Notes: a model not told the origin generated them from the letters alone. 26,846 nt of DNA from Reyranella sp. (GCA_016780605.1 JADHLS010000001.1:1-26846); one strand, 5' to 3'. Positions 1-7,662 are shown, numbered from the stretch's first letter. Numbers and translations are program-made.

Positions 1-75
1 CGCCACTCCAGTGGCGCCTCTTTCTTCGCGCTTAGAAAGCCTATGAGCGCCACTGGAGTGGCGCGCTCCCGGCAA
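1..75. repeat. Palindromic element A (left end outside the window)
   Basis: Two hairpins are visible: the left one, cgccact-cc-agtggcg, at 1-16, and the right one, gcgccact-gg-agtggcgc, at 47-64. A terminal CGCTCCCGGCAA follows, ending at 75. The right arm is the reverse complement of the left, so the element is palindromic at two levels. It aligns without gaps to the copy at 901-975, with about ten differences, mostly in the spacer. By comparison with that copy its first dozen bases lie outside the window. It sits just downstream of the livG stop codon, between livG and whatever follows it on the minus strand. Confidence 0.85.
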
Positions 76-95
76 TGATCCTTGCTCCCCAACCA

Positions 96-884
96 TCAGT
101 GACTCACTCCCAGATAGGCGTCGATCACCGCCTGGTTGCCCTTGATCTCGTCGGGCACGCCGTCGCCGATCTTCTTGCCGTAGTCCAGCACGACGACGCG
201 GTCGGAGATGTCCATGACCACGCCCATGTCGTGCTCGATCAGGCAGATCGTGGTGCCGAACTCGTCGTTCACGTCGAGCACGAAGCGGCACATGTCCTGC
301 TTCTCCTCGATGTTCATGCCGGCCATCGGCTCATCGAGCAGCAGGAGCTCGGGCTGGGCAGCAAGCGCGCGACCGAGCTCGACGCGCTTCTGCAGGCCGT
401 AGGGCAGCTGGCCCACCGGCACCTTGCGGATGTGCTGGATCTCGAGAAAGTCGATGATGCGCTCGACGGCGCGGCGATGCTCGATCTCCTCGCGCTCGGC
501 CGGGCCGATGCGCAGCGCCTGCCAGAAGAGGCCGGTCTTCATGCGGAGATTGCGGCCGGTCATGATGTTGTCGAGGGTCGACATGCCGCGGAACAGCGCG
601 ATGTTCTGGAAGGTGCGGCCGATGCCCTGCTCGGCCGCCTCGTGCGGACGCATCTGGCTGCGCCGCACGCCCTTGTAGGTGATGGCGCCTTCCTGAGGAT
701 GATAGAAGCCGTTGATGCAGTTCAGCATCGACGACTTGCCGGCGCCGTTGGGACCGATGATGGCGCGGATCTCGCCCTTGGCGATGTCGAAGCTGATGTT
801 GGAAAGCGCCTTCACGCCGCCGAACGAGAGGCTGATGTTCTCGACGGAGAGCAGGACCTCGTTGAAGGAGCGGGTGCGATTCAT
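96..884 (-). CDS. livG: Branched-chain amino acid-type ABC transporter ATP-binding protein (LivG family)
   Basis: This is a cytoplasmic ATPase subunit of a liv-type (HAAT) importer, 262 aa, the usual length. Visible motifs are Walker A GPNGAGKS at residues 44-51, Q-loop Gln93, a signature helix LPYGLQKRVEL at 160-170, Walker B LLLDEP at 181-186 and the H-loop His218. The signature reads YGLQ rather than LSGGQ, a form I associate with this LivG branch when it lies beside an acyl-CoA synthetase gene. The ATG at 882-884 is preferred because family homology begins right after it. The frame stays open upstream through repeat B, with other ATGs at 933-935 and 942-944. No Shine-Dalgarno is visible: the repeat begins four bases from the start codon. 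The permease and binding-protein genes are presumably beyond the left edge. The substrate cannot be read; a hydrophobic acid is as likely as an amino acid. Confidence 0.9.
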   Translation of the reverse strand: MNRTRSFNEVLLSVENISLSFGGVKALSNISFDIAKGEIRAIIGPNGAGKSSMLNCINGFYHPQEGAITYKGVRRSQMRPHEAAEQGIGRTFQNIALFRGMSTLDNIMTGRNLRMKTGLFWQALRIGPAEREEIEHRRAVERIIDFLEIQHIRKVPVGQLPYGLQKRVELGRALAAQPELLLLDEPMAGMNIEEKQDMCRFVLDVNDEFGTTICLIEHDMGVVMDISDRVVVLDYGKKIGDGVPDEIKGNQAVIDAYLGVSH

Positions 885-888
885 GTCT

Positions 889-975
889 TTGCCGGGAGCG
901 CGCCGCTCCAGTGGCGCATCTTCCTTCGCGGCCATGAAGCCCATGAGCGCCACTGGAGTGGCGCGCCCCCGGCAA
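889..975. repeat. Palindromic element B between the acyl-CoA synthetase gene and livG
   Basis: An 87-bp element bounded by TTGCCGGG (889-896) and CCCGGCAA (968-975). Its left hairpin is cgccgct-cc-agtggcg (901-916), with one G-T wobble, and its right hairpin is gcgccact-gg-agtggcgc (947-964). It matches copy A in order and orientation, exactly 900 bp away. It fills almost all of the gap between the synthetase stop codon and the livG start codon and displaces the expected livG ribosome binding site. Confidence 0.9.
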
Positions 976-993
976 TGAGGCTGCGGTCCTGCA

Positions 994-2973
994 TCAGCTC
1001 GCCTTCCGGAGCGGGGCGGCGGCGCCGCTGCCGGGGTGGGGCGCGAGATCGCGGATCTCGACGTCGCCCTCGATCGCGCCCTTGCGGCCGTCCTCGAAGG
1101 TGACGTCGACCTTGATGTGGGCGCTTTTGGCCGTCCCGTAGAGCGCGTCGACCAGGGGCTTGTAACGCTCGCCGATGAAGCCGCGCCGCACCTTGTTGGT
1201 GCGCGTGAGCTCGCCATCGTCGGCGTCGAGCGCCTTGTGCAGGATCAGGAAGCGGCGGATCTGGGCGCCCGCCATGCGCGGGTCGGCGGCAAGGTCGCGG
1301 TTCACGCGCTCGATCTCGCCCTGCACCAGGTCGTAGACTTCCGGGCGCGCCGCCAGCTCCTGGTAGCTCGCGTAAGCCAGGTTGCGCCGCTCCGCCCAGT
1401 CGCCGACCGCGGTCATGTCGATGTTGACGAAGACCGTGACGAAGTCGCGGCCGTCGCCGAACGCCACCGCCTCGTTGATGTGCGGGAAGAACTTCAGCTT
1501 GTTCTCGATGAACTTGGGCGCGAACAGCGTGCCGTCGTTCAGCTTCCCGACGTCCCTGGCGCGATCGATGATGCGCAGGTGCCCGCGCTCGTCGAGGTAG
1601 CCGGCATCGCCGGTATGGACCCAGCCGTCGGCGGTCTTGGTATCGTTGGTCGCCTGCGGGTTCTTGAAATACTCCTTGAACACGCCGGGGCTGCGATAGA
1701 GCACCTCGCCCGACTCGGCGATCCGGAGCTCGACCTTGGAGACCGGCTTGCCGACCGTGTCGGGGAAGACCTCGCCGTTGGGATGGATGGTGACGAACAC
1801 CGAGGCCTCGGTCTGACCGTAGAGCTGCTTCATGTTCACGCCGAGCGCGCGATAGAAATTGAAGATCTCCGGCCCCACCGCCTCGCCCGCGGTATAGGCG
1901 ACGCGCACGCGGGTCATGCCCAGCGTGTTCTTGAGCGGCCCGTAGATCAGCAGGTTGCCGATCGCATAGAGCAGCCGGTCGACCAGCGACACCGGCCGAC
2001 CGTCGAGCAGGGCCGGCCCGACCCTGCGCGCCAGCGCCATGAAGGACTGGAACAGCTGCCGCTTGATGGCACCGGCATCCTCCATGCGGATCATCACCTG
2101 GGTGATCAGGTTCTCGAGCACACGCGGCGGCGCGAAGTAATAGGTAGGCCCGATCTCGCGGAGGTCGGTCATGACGGTCGACGCCGATTCGGGACAGTTC
2201 ACCACCAGCCCGACGACGTAGCCCTGGGCGTAGGAGAAGATGTGATCACCGACCCAGGCCATCGGCAGATACGACAGGAGCTCGTCGCCTTCCTTCAGAC
2301 CGTCGAAGGCGGCGCCCGCTTCGGCGGCCCAGATCAAGTTGTCGTAGCTCAGCACCGCGCCCTTGGGCCGTCCCGTCGTGCCCGAGGTGTAGAGCATGAT
2401 GGCATCGTCCGAGCCGCGGCCCTTGGCGACCTCGGCCGTCACCAGATCGGGCGCCACCTCGAGCCGTCTGGCGCCGCGCGCCTGGACCTCCTCGATCGAC
2501 AGCAGGCCCTCGTAATGGCGCAACCCGCGCGGGTCCTCGTACATCACCACCTGAAGCGTCGGCACCCGCTTCTGGATCTCGAGCAGCTTGTCGACCTGCT
2601 CCTGGTTCTCGCCCAGGGCGAAGCGGGCGCCCGCATGCTCGACGACATAGGCGAGCTCGTCGGTCACCGAATCCTGATAGACCGGCACCGGCACGCCGCC
2701 CAGCGACTGCGCCGCGCACATCGACCAGTAGAGGCGCGGGCGGTTGTCGCCCACCACGATCAGCCGGTCACCGCGGCGAAACCCGAGGTCGGCGAGGCCG
2801 GCGGCAAACCGGTGGACCTCGGCCGCGACATCGGCCCAGCGATAGGTCTGCCAGATGCCGTATTCCTTTTCCCGGTACGCCGGACGGTCGGGCCCGGTGC
2901 GGGCGCGCATCGCCAGAAGCTTGGGAAACGTGTCCCGAGCGTCGGTCGCGGTATCGGCCGGTCCCGTCGTCAT
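994..2973 (-). CDS. Long-chain acyl-CoA synthetase / AMP-dependent ligase
   Basis: An ANL-superfamily ligase of 659 aa that would activate a fatty or other carboxylic acid to its acyl-CoA through an acyl-AMP intermediate. The nucleotide-binding loop LYTSGTTGRPKG is at residues 194-205 and the YGQTE motif at 385-389. A GDAGYLDERGHLRIIDRARD stretch in the C-terminal third carries the ribose-binding Asp and the hinge. A basic NKVRR motif lies near the end, in the long-chain branch style. The ATG at 2971-2973 follows a purine-rich AGGGG. It lies upstream of livG, a pairing common in proteobacterial liv-type loci, which suggests the transporter imports the acid this enzyme activates. That link is inference, and the chain length cannot be read. 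Confidence 0.88.
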   Translation of the reverse strand: MTTGPADTATDARDTFPKLLAMRARTGPDRPAYREKEYGIWQTYRWADVAAEVHRFAAGLADLGFRRGDRLIVVGDNRPRLYWSMCAAQSLGGVPVPVYQDSVTDELAYVVEHAGARFALGENQEQVDKLLEIQKRVPTLQVVMYEDPRGLRHYEGLLSIEEVQARGARRLEVAPDLVTAEVAKGRGSDDAIMLYTSGTTGRPKGAVLSYDNLIWAAEAGAAFDGLKEGDELLSYLPMAWVGDHIFSYAQGYVVGLVVNCPESASTVMTDLREIGPTYYFAPPRVLENLITQVMIRMEDAGAIKRQLFQSFMALARRVGPALLDGRPVSLVDRLLYAIGNLLIYGPLKNTLGMTRVRVAYTAGEAVGPEIFNFYRALGVNMKQLYGQTEASVFVTIHPNGEVFPDTVGKPVSKVELRIAESGEVLYRSPGVFKEYFKNPQATNDTKTADGWVHTGDAGYLDERGHLRIIDRARDVGKLNDGTLFAPKFIENKLKFFPHINEAVAFGDGRDFVTVFVNIDMTAVGDWAERRNLAYASYQELAARPEVYDLVQGEIERVNRDLAADPRMAGAQIRRFLILHKALDADDGELTRTNKVRRGFIGERYKPLVDALYGTAKSAHIKVDVTFEDGRKGAIEGDVEIRDLAPHPGSGAAAPLRKAS

Positions 2974-3044
2974 CCCCTGCTCCGCGCTCCCAGTGATCGC
3001 CGTCTTCTTGTTGGTCGTTCAGCGCTTCCGGCACATAGCCACAG

Positions 3045-4445
3045 TCATTTCGCGGCGGTCAAGCCGGCCAAGGTCGTAGCCGCAGGTCGCGGGGGCGCCG
3101 GTCGCAGGCGCAGCGTGAAAGCGGCCCCTCCGGTCGGCCGGTTCTCGACGGTGACGCTGCCGTCGTGGGTCTCGGCCACGCGCGACACGATGGCCAGACC
3201 CAGGCCGCGGCTGTCGGCCCGGCTGCGGTCGCGCCGCCAAAAACGCCGGAAGATCGACTCCCGCTCGGCCTCGGCCACGCCCGGGCCCTCGTCGAGCACC
3301 CGCACCATGGCATCATCCGTGACCTCGACCTCGATCGCGCCGCCGGCCGGCGTGTGGCGGATGGCGTTTTCGATCAGGTTGCGCACGGCCCGGAACAGGG
3401 CCTCCGAGTGGCCCAGCACCCAGACCGGCTTTTCGGCGCCGCTGAGCGCGATGCTCTTGGACTGTCCGACGGCGAGCGGAGCCATGAACGCCACGGCATC
3501 GGCGCACACCGCCTGCAGGTCGGCCCGCGCATCGCCCGCGACGATGAAGCTTTCCAGCTCGGCGATGTCCATCACCTGGTTGACGATGCGGGTCATGTTC
3601 TCGAGGTCGGTGCGCAAGGCGTCGCGCGCCGGCCCGGGCTCCAGCGAGTCGATGCGCGCACGGATGATGGTGAGCGGCGTGCGCAACTCGTGCGCCATGT
3701 CGGCCGTGAACTCGCGCTGGGCGCGGAAGCCCTTCTCGAGACGGTCGAGCGCCTGGTTGACGGCATGGACCAGCGGGACGACCTCGCTCGGCATCGACGC
3801 CTCCGACAGGCGCACCTCGGTGCTGGTCGGTCCGATCGATGCCGCTGTCGTCGAGGCTTCGTTCACGGGCTTGAGCGCGCGGCGGAAGATCATGATGTCG
3901 ATCAGCAGCAACGCCATCAGAAGCGGAAACGTGATCCAGGCGACGCTGGGGAAGAACGAGGCGACGATGTCGTCGATGATGACGTCGCGGTGCGACAGGT
4001 CCTGGGCGACCTGGATCAGATAGGGATGTCCGTCGATGGCACGCGCCACCGTGACGCCGAACAGCACCGAGCCGGTACTGCGCCGGCGCATCGCCCAATC
4101 GCCGACGTGGCTCTGTTCCGGCGGGAACAGCGCCCCGCCGTCGTTGCGCGAGGTGAACAGGACCTTGCCCGACGGATCGAGCACGGCAAAGGCGTAGAGC
4201 CCGTAGCTGCCGGCGTAAAGCGCCTGCATCTCGGGCGGGATGTCCATCGCGACGCCGCCCTCGGGCTGCGGCCTGAGAAAGCCGCTGATGGTCACGGCCT
4301 GGCTGCGCAGCGCATCGCGGTGCAGGCCGTTGGCCGCCTCGTTGAGCAGCCAATAGAGCGCCAGCGGCATCACGATCGAGATCACCGCGATCGCCACGAC
4401 GTGCAGGGCGACGACGCGCGAGAGGATCGAGTGAAAGCGGTTCAC
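3045..4445 (-). CDS. Two-component sensor histidine kinase (QseC/TctE-like)
   Basis: An inner-membrane sensor kinase of 466 aa. It has TM1 at about residues 10-34, a periplasmic domain of about 130 residues, TM2 at about 166-187 and a weak HAMP-like linker. The H-box FTADMAHELRTPL carries His252. The ATPase domain shows the N-box around Asn360, DEGPG at 385-389 and GLGLAI at 414-419. The start is a GTG at 4443-4445, preceded by GAGGA at good distance and seven bases after the regulator's stop codon, so the two genes are co-transcribed and probably translationally coupled. The overall plan resembles kinases responding to organic acids, metals or envelope signals, but the signal cannot be told from sequence. 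Confidence 0.9.
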   Translation of the reverse strand: MNRFHSILSRVVALHVVAIAVISIVMPLALYWLLNEAANGLHRDALRSQAVTISGFLRPQPEGGVAMDIPPEMQALYAGSYGLYAFAVLDPSGKVLFTSRNDGGALFPPEQSHVGDWAMRRRSTGSVLFGVTVARAIDGHPYLIQVAQDLSHRDVIIDDIVASFFPSVAWITFPLLMALLLIDIMIFRRALKPVNEASTTAASIGPTSTEVRLSEASMPSEVVPLVHAVNQALDRLEKGFRAQREFTADMAHELRTPLTIIRARIDSLEPGPARDALRTDLENMTRIVNQVMDIAELESFIVAGDARADLQAVCADAVAFMAPLAVGQSKSIALSGAEKPVWVLGHSEALFRAVRNLIENAIRHTPAGGAIEVEVTDDAMVRVLDEGPGVAEAERESIFRRFWRRDRSRADSRGLGLAIVSRVAETHDGSVTVENRPTGGAAFTLRLRPAPPRPAATTLAGLTAAK

Positions 4446-4452
4446 GGCGTCC

Positions 4453-5133
4453 TCATGCCGGCTTTTCCTCCGCCATCAGGTAGCCGACGCCGCGCACGGT
4501 ATGGATCTTCACCGTCGCACCGGCATCCGCGAGCATCTTGCGCAGGCGATGGACATAGACCTCGACGGCGTTGGAACCGACGTCGCCCGACAGGCCGAAC
4601 AAATGGTCCTCGAACAGCCGCTTGGGCGCGACGTTGCCGCTGCGTCGAAGCAGGATCTCCAGCACCGCCGTCTCGCGCGCGGGGAAGGAGCGAACGACGC
4701 CGTCGATGATCACCTGGCGGCCCTCGGTGTCGAGCGCCACGTTGCCGAAGGTCAAGCGGCGACCGAGCAGATTGTCGGAGCGGCGCAGCAGCGCCTGCAG
4801 GCGCGCCACCAGCTCCTCCATGGCGAAGGGTTTCGCCATGTAATCGTCGGCGCCGTCGCGCAGGCCGGCCACCCGGTCGGTGACGCCGTCGCGCGCCGTC
4901 AGCACCAGCACCGGCGTCGGATCGCCGCGCCGGCGCATGTCGCGCAGCACGCTCAGCCCGTCATCGTCGGGCAGGCCGCGATCGAGCACGACGGCGGCAT
5001 AGCGCATGGCCGCCAGCGCATGGGCGGCGTCGGCGGCGGTGCGCACGGAGTCCGCGGAAAAGCCTCCCTGCGTCAGGCCTTTCTTGAGCAAGGTGACAAG
5101 CTCGACACTGTCCTCGACGAGAAGGACCCTCAT
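4453..5133 (-). CDS. OmpR-family response regulator
   Basis: 226 aa, the usual size for a receiver plus winged-helix regulator. The receiver has the acidic pair Glu7-Asp8, the phosphoacceptor Asp51 in VVLDRGLPDDDG, Thr79 and Lys101 in the KPF motif. The C-terminal part ends in the typical VYVHRLRKML recognition region and the VRGVGYLM wing. The ATG at 5131-5133 is chosen because the receiver fold starts there. A GGAGGG lies about eight bases upstream, and the longer open frame upstream is antisense to the hydrolase gene. It is the first gene of a regulator-kinase operon and is divergent from the hydrolase at 5248, a possible target. Confidence 0.93.
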   Translation of the reverse strand: MRVLLVEDSVELVTLLKKGLTQGGFSADSVRTAADAAHALAAMRYAAVVLDRGLPDDDGLSVLRDMRRRGDPTPVLVLTARDGVTDRVAGLRDGADDYMAKPFAMEELVARLQALLRRSDNLLGRRLTFGNVALDTEGRQVIIDGVVRSFPARETAVLEILLRRSGNVAPKRLFEDHLFGLSGDVGSNAVEVYVHRLRKMLADAGATVKIHTVRGVGYLMAEEKPA

Positions 5134-5247
5134 CGGTGCGGCCCTCCCCCGCTCGGTTGTTTCCCCGCGGTCGATCCTAATACCGACCGCCGTCGAAGTC
5201 AGGACTGTCGCCTTCTCAGCCTGTCCGCTCCCGGCTACATCTGCGGG

Positions 5248-6069
5248 GTGCCTTCCCCCGACGAACTGCCCGACCAGCTGCCCGACCCGCTGATCGATCT
5301 CGGCGACCGGCGCCTGCGCGTGCGCCGGCTGTCGCCCCGGCAAGAGGACGGGCTCGACCGCACGACCCTGGTGTTCCTGCACGAGGGCCTGGGCTGCATC
5401 GAGATGTGGCGCGATTTTCCTCAGAAACTGTGCGACGCCACGCGCTGCAACGGCATCGTCTACGACCGCACCGGCTACGGCCGGTCGAGCCCATGGCCGG
5501 CCGATCCCGGCGTGCATTACATGGAGATCGAGGCCGACCGGGTGCTGCCCCATCTGCTGGAGCGGCTCGGCGTCGAGGACTGCGTGCTGGTGGGCCACAG
5601 CGACGGCGGCACGATCGCCTTGAACTATGCCGCCGCCGATCCCGAGCCGCTGCGCGCGGTGGTGACGCTTGCCGCCCACGCCATCAACGAGCCGGTGTGC
5701 GTGGCGAGCATCGTCAAGGCGCGTGAGGCCTTCGCCGCGGGCGAGCTGCGGCAACGGCTGATGAAATATCACGGCGACAATACCGACGGCGCGTTCGCCC
5801 TGTGGTCCGACGCCTGGGTGGCGCCGGGCTTCGAGCCGATGGATGCCGACGGGCGGCTGCCCAGCATCGTCGTGCCGGTGCAGGCGCTCCAGGGCGAGGA
5901 CGACGAATACGGCAGCGAGCTGCAGCTCGGCATCATCGCCGGCAAGGTCGGCGGCTACTGCGAGACGCGGTTGGTGCCGGACTGCGGACACAGTCCGCAT
6001 CTGCAGCAGCCGGCGTATGTGTTGTCGGAGATCGCGCGCTTCATCGCTCCGCTGGCGCTGGTTGGCTGA
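5248..6069 (+). CDS. Alpha/beta-fold hydrolase
   Basis: 273 aa from a GTG start, which I chose because the first in-frame ATG lies after the LVFLHEGLG oxyanion-hole strand and would delete part of the fold. There is no convincing ribosome binding site. The nucleophile elbow is VGHSDGG, the likely acid lies in the GEDDEYGS segment after strand 6, and the catalytic His is in CGHSPH near the C terminus, so the triad is complete. The HEGLG turn before the nucleophile is typical of single-domain esterases and meta-cleavage-type hydrolases. There is no signal peptide. The substrate is unknown. It is divergent from the two-component operon across about 114 bp. Confidence 0.85.
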   Translation: MPSPDELPDQLPDPLIDLGDRRLRVRRLSPRQEDGLDRTTLVFLHEGLGCIEMWRDFPQKLCDATRCNGIVYDRTGYGRSSPWPADPGVHYMEIEADRVLPHLLERLGVEDCVLVGHSDGGTIALNYAAADPEPLRAVVTLAAHAINEPVCVASIVKAREAFAAGELRQRLMKYHGDNTDGAFALWSDAWVAPGFEPMDADGRLPSIVVPVQALQGEDDEYGSELQLGIIAGKVGGYCETRLVPDCGHSPHLQQPAYVLSEIARFIAPLALVG

Positions 6070-6147
6070 CAGCCCTGTAATCGACCCGTCAGTCGTGCGT
6101 AACGGCACGGCCAGATTGCGGCCCGCTTCGGGCAGCATCTAGCCATT

Positions 6148-6162
6148 GCTCGATCATCGAGC
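6148..6162. promoter_or_regulatory. 15-bp palindrome upstream of a small secreted protein gene
   Basis: GCTCGAT-C-ATCGAGC is a perfect inverted repeat with a one-base centre, ending four bases before the GGAGG ribosome binding site of the gene at 6176. It could be an operator or a short mRNA hairpin that affects translation. A second small inverted repeat, gcccg-ctt-cgggc, lies at 6121-6133. Function is inferred from position only. Confidence 0.4.
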
Positions 6163-6175
6163 GATGGAGGAAATC

Positions 6176-6442
6176 ATGAACGCACCTCTGAAGAGTTTGC
6201 TGGTCGTCGCAGCCGCGGCGCTGCCCGGCATCGCGTTTGCCCAGTTGGGCGATGCCAAGTACTGCTCGGCATTGGTCACCAAGTACGAAGCCTTGCTCGA
6301 CCAGAGCCAGAAGAAGGGCGAGCAGCCGCAGAACCTGGCGGCCAAGGCCGGTGTCGAGAAATGCAAGGCCGGCGACACGTCGGGCATCCCGGCGATCGAG
6401 ACGGCGCTGCGCGACGCGAAGATCACCCTGCCCGAGCGTTGA
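6176..6442 (+). CDS. Small exported two-cysteine protein of unknown function
   Basis: 88 aa. A clear Sec signal peptide occupies residues 1-22 (basic NAPLK, hydrophobic core, AFA-Q cleavage site). The mature part of about 66 residues is hydrophilic and probably helical, with exactly two cysteines, Cys30 and Cys63, that could form one disulfide in the periplasm. The ATG at 6176 has an ideal GGAGG seven bases upstream; the in-frame ATGs before it would bury the signal peptide. I do not recognise a named family. It lies 106 bp after the hydrolase gene, behind a palindrome, so it probably has its own promoter. Confidence 0.75.
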   Translation: MNAPLKSLLVVAAAALPGIAFAQLGDAKYCSALVTKYEALLDQSQKKGEQPQNLAAKAGVEKCKAGDTSGIPAIETALRDAKITLPER

Positions 6443-6592
6443 GTGAGCATTCCTCTCCAGCGAAGCCGGGGAGGTGTCGGCGTCATACGCCGACGGAGGT
6501 GTCATGAACGATCAGTACTGGTGCTCATGACCCCTCCGCCCGCTTCGCGGGCACCTCCCCATCGCGGACTCCGCGATGGGGAGGAAGCTCTA
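6443..6592. repeat. Intergenic block of nested inverted repeats between convergent genes
   Basis: At least three hairpins lie here: gtcggcgt-cat-acgccgac (6476-6494); an outer pair ggaggtgtcatga (6495-6507) with tcatgacccctcc (6525-6537), one mismatch; and a perfect 15-bp stem with a one-base loop (6554-6584, arms beginning CCTCCCC and ending GGGGAGG). The last lies just past the TPR gene's stop codon and could end transcription from either side. However, no U-tract follows it, so a repeat element is as likely as a terminator. The sequence does not match the TTGCCGG family. Confidence 0.65.
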
Positions 6593-7591
6593 TCAAAGCC
6601 GCTTCAACTCGCTCGATGCCGCCCAGTTCAGCTCGGACACGGTCGGGCAGCGGGCCTGGGTCAGCAGGAGCTGTTCGCGGGCGCGGTTCTTGTCGCCGCG
6701 GCGGAGCGCGTCCATGCCCATGAAGAAGGCGGCGGCGCACTTGCCGTTGCCGCGCTTGGCGTTGTCGTCGGTCTCGGCGATCACCTCGAGCTCGCCGCCC
6801 GACAGCTTGCCGAGCAGGAACTTGGCGATCGGCGCGGGCCACTCGTCGAGGTTCTCGTTGCCGAGATCCTTGGCAAGCTGGCCGCGGGCATCGCGGCGCG
6901 CCCGAACCTGGGCAGCGTAGCGCCACAACAGTGGCGTCAGGCGCGCCTTGAACGAGGTGCGGCCTTCCAGAGTGGCGTCGAAATCGGCCGCCGCCTCGGC
7001 GTACTGGCCGAGATTGAAATGGGCGTGACCGCGATAGTAGAGCGCGGTGCGGCGGTCGGCCGGCGTGGTCGAGCCGGCGAGCGCCTCGTTCAGCAGGGCA
7101 ACGGCGCGCGGATAGTCGGCGAGCTGCATGTAGACCTGCGCCTGGGCGATCACCAGCCAGGAATCACCCGGCTTCTGTTGCAGGGCGCTGTCGAGCGTGC
7201 GCAGCGCCGCGGCCCGATCACCGCCACCGGCCAGCTCGGGCACCGTGCCCGACAGCACGAGCGGCCAGGCGGCCGGCAGGACCTTGCCCATCTCGGCAAT
7301 GTCCTTCTGGCTGTCGGCGGCGCGACCCAGCCGGTTCAGCTGGTAGGCGCGGATGCTGAGATAGATCGAGCGGTCGAAGGCCGAGAGCTTGGGGCTCGCC
7401 AGGATCTTGTTCAGCGCCTCCAGCGTGTTGTTGCGCTGGTCGGCCGGCAGGCTGGGCTCGATCGGCAGGCGGCCGAACTCGCGCGCCGAAGGATCCCACG
7501 AATCAGCGGCATTGCGCTGAGCGACAGCATCGCAGGAGGCCAGCACGAGCCCTGCAAAAGCCAGGAGAATCCGGGCGATTTTCGGCTGCAT
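6593..7591 (-). CDS. TPR-repeat lipoprotein, function unknown
   Basis: 332 aa from the ATG at 7589-7591. An in-frame TTG six codons upstream is an alternative start. The N terminus is a lipoprotein signal with lipobox L-A-S-C (Cys20). Cleavage at AVA-Q a few residues later is the alternative if it is a soluble periplasmic protein. The middle holds tetratricopeptide-like helical pairs, for example around ALYYRGHAHFNLGQYAEAAADFD, which suggests a protein-protein interaction scaffold. Two cysteines near the C terminus (GKCAAAF and ARCPTV) could pair. It is divergent from acnA with about 108 bp between. A specific role cannot be assigned. Confidence 0.75.
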   Translation of the reverse strand: MQPKIARILLAFAGLVLASCDAVAQRNAADSWDPSAREFGRLPIEPSLPADQRNNTLEALNKILASPKLSAFDRSIYLSIRAYQLNRLGRAADSQKDIAEMGKVLPAAWPLVLSGTVPELAGGGDRAAALRTLDSALQQKPGDSWLVIAQAQVYMQLADYPRAVALLNEALAGSTTPADRRTALYYRGHAHFNLGQYAEAAADFDATLEGRTSFKARLTPLLWRYAAQVRARRDARGQLAKDLGNENLDEWPAPIAKFLLGKLSGGELEVIAETDDNAKRGNGKCAAAFFMGMDALRRGDKNRAREQLLLTQARCPTVSELNWAASSELKRL

Positions 7592-7633
7592 TCCCGCAAT
7601 CTGGCACAACGCCCGCGCGCCCGCATCCGCCGA

Positions 7634-7662
7634 TTGCCTGTGCCCCTACATGCCCCTATTTT
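7634..7662 (+). promoter_or_regulatory. Candidate sigma-70-type promoter of acnA with a tandem 8-mer in the spacer
   Basis: TTGCCT (7634-7639), a 17-base spacer and TATTTT (7657-7662) lie 38 bases before the acnA start codon. The spacer and -10 region hold two direct copies of TGCCCCTA (7641-7648 and 7651-7658), ten bases apart and so on the same face of the helix. This looks like a regulator site overlapping the promoter. It comes from reading alone and has no experimental support. Confidence 0.45.

Noticed and set aside
1..975. CRISPR array or tandem repeats
   Set aside because: There are only two copies, 900 bp apart with a gene between; the spacers are similar rather than unique, and no cas genes are present.
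885..1217. N-terminal extension of livG to 1217
   Set aside because: It would overlap the end of the synthetase gene by over 200 bases and encode Arg/Ser-rich sequence unlike the family. A short extension inside repeat B is kept as a possibility.
1036..4023. Very long plus-strand open frame opposite the acyl-CoA synthetase and kinase genes
   Set aside because: It is antisense to two genes with full motif sets, shows no recognisable domain and has the skewed composition of a shadow frame in GC-rich DNA. Similar long antisense frames at 6443-7696, 9044-11086 and 15689-17200 were rejected for the same reason.
5134..6138. N-terminal extension of the response regulator to 6138
   Set aside because: The extra 335 residues are antisense to the hydrolase gene, and the receiver domain begins exactly at 5133.
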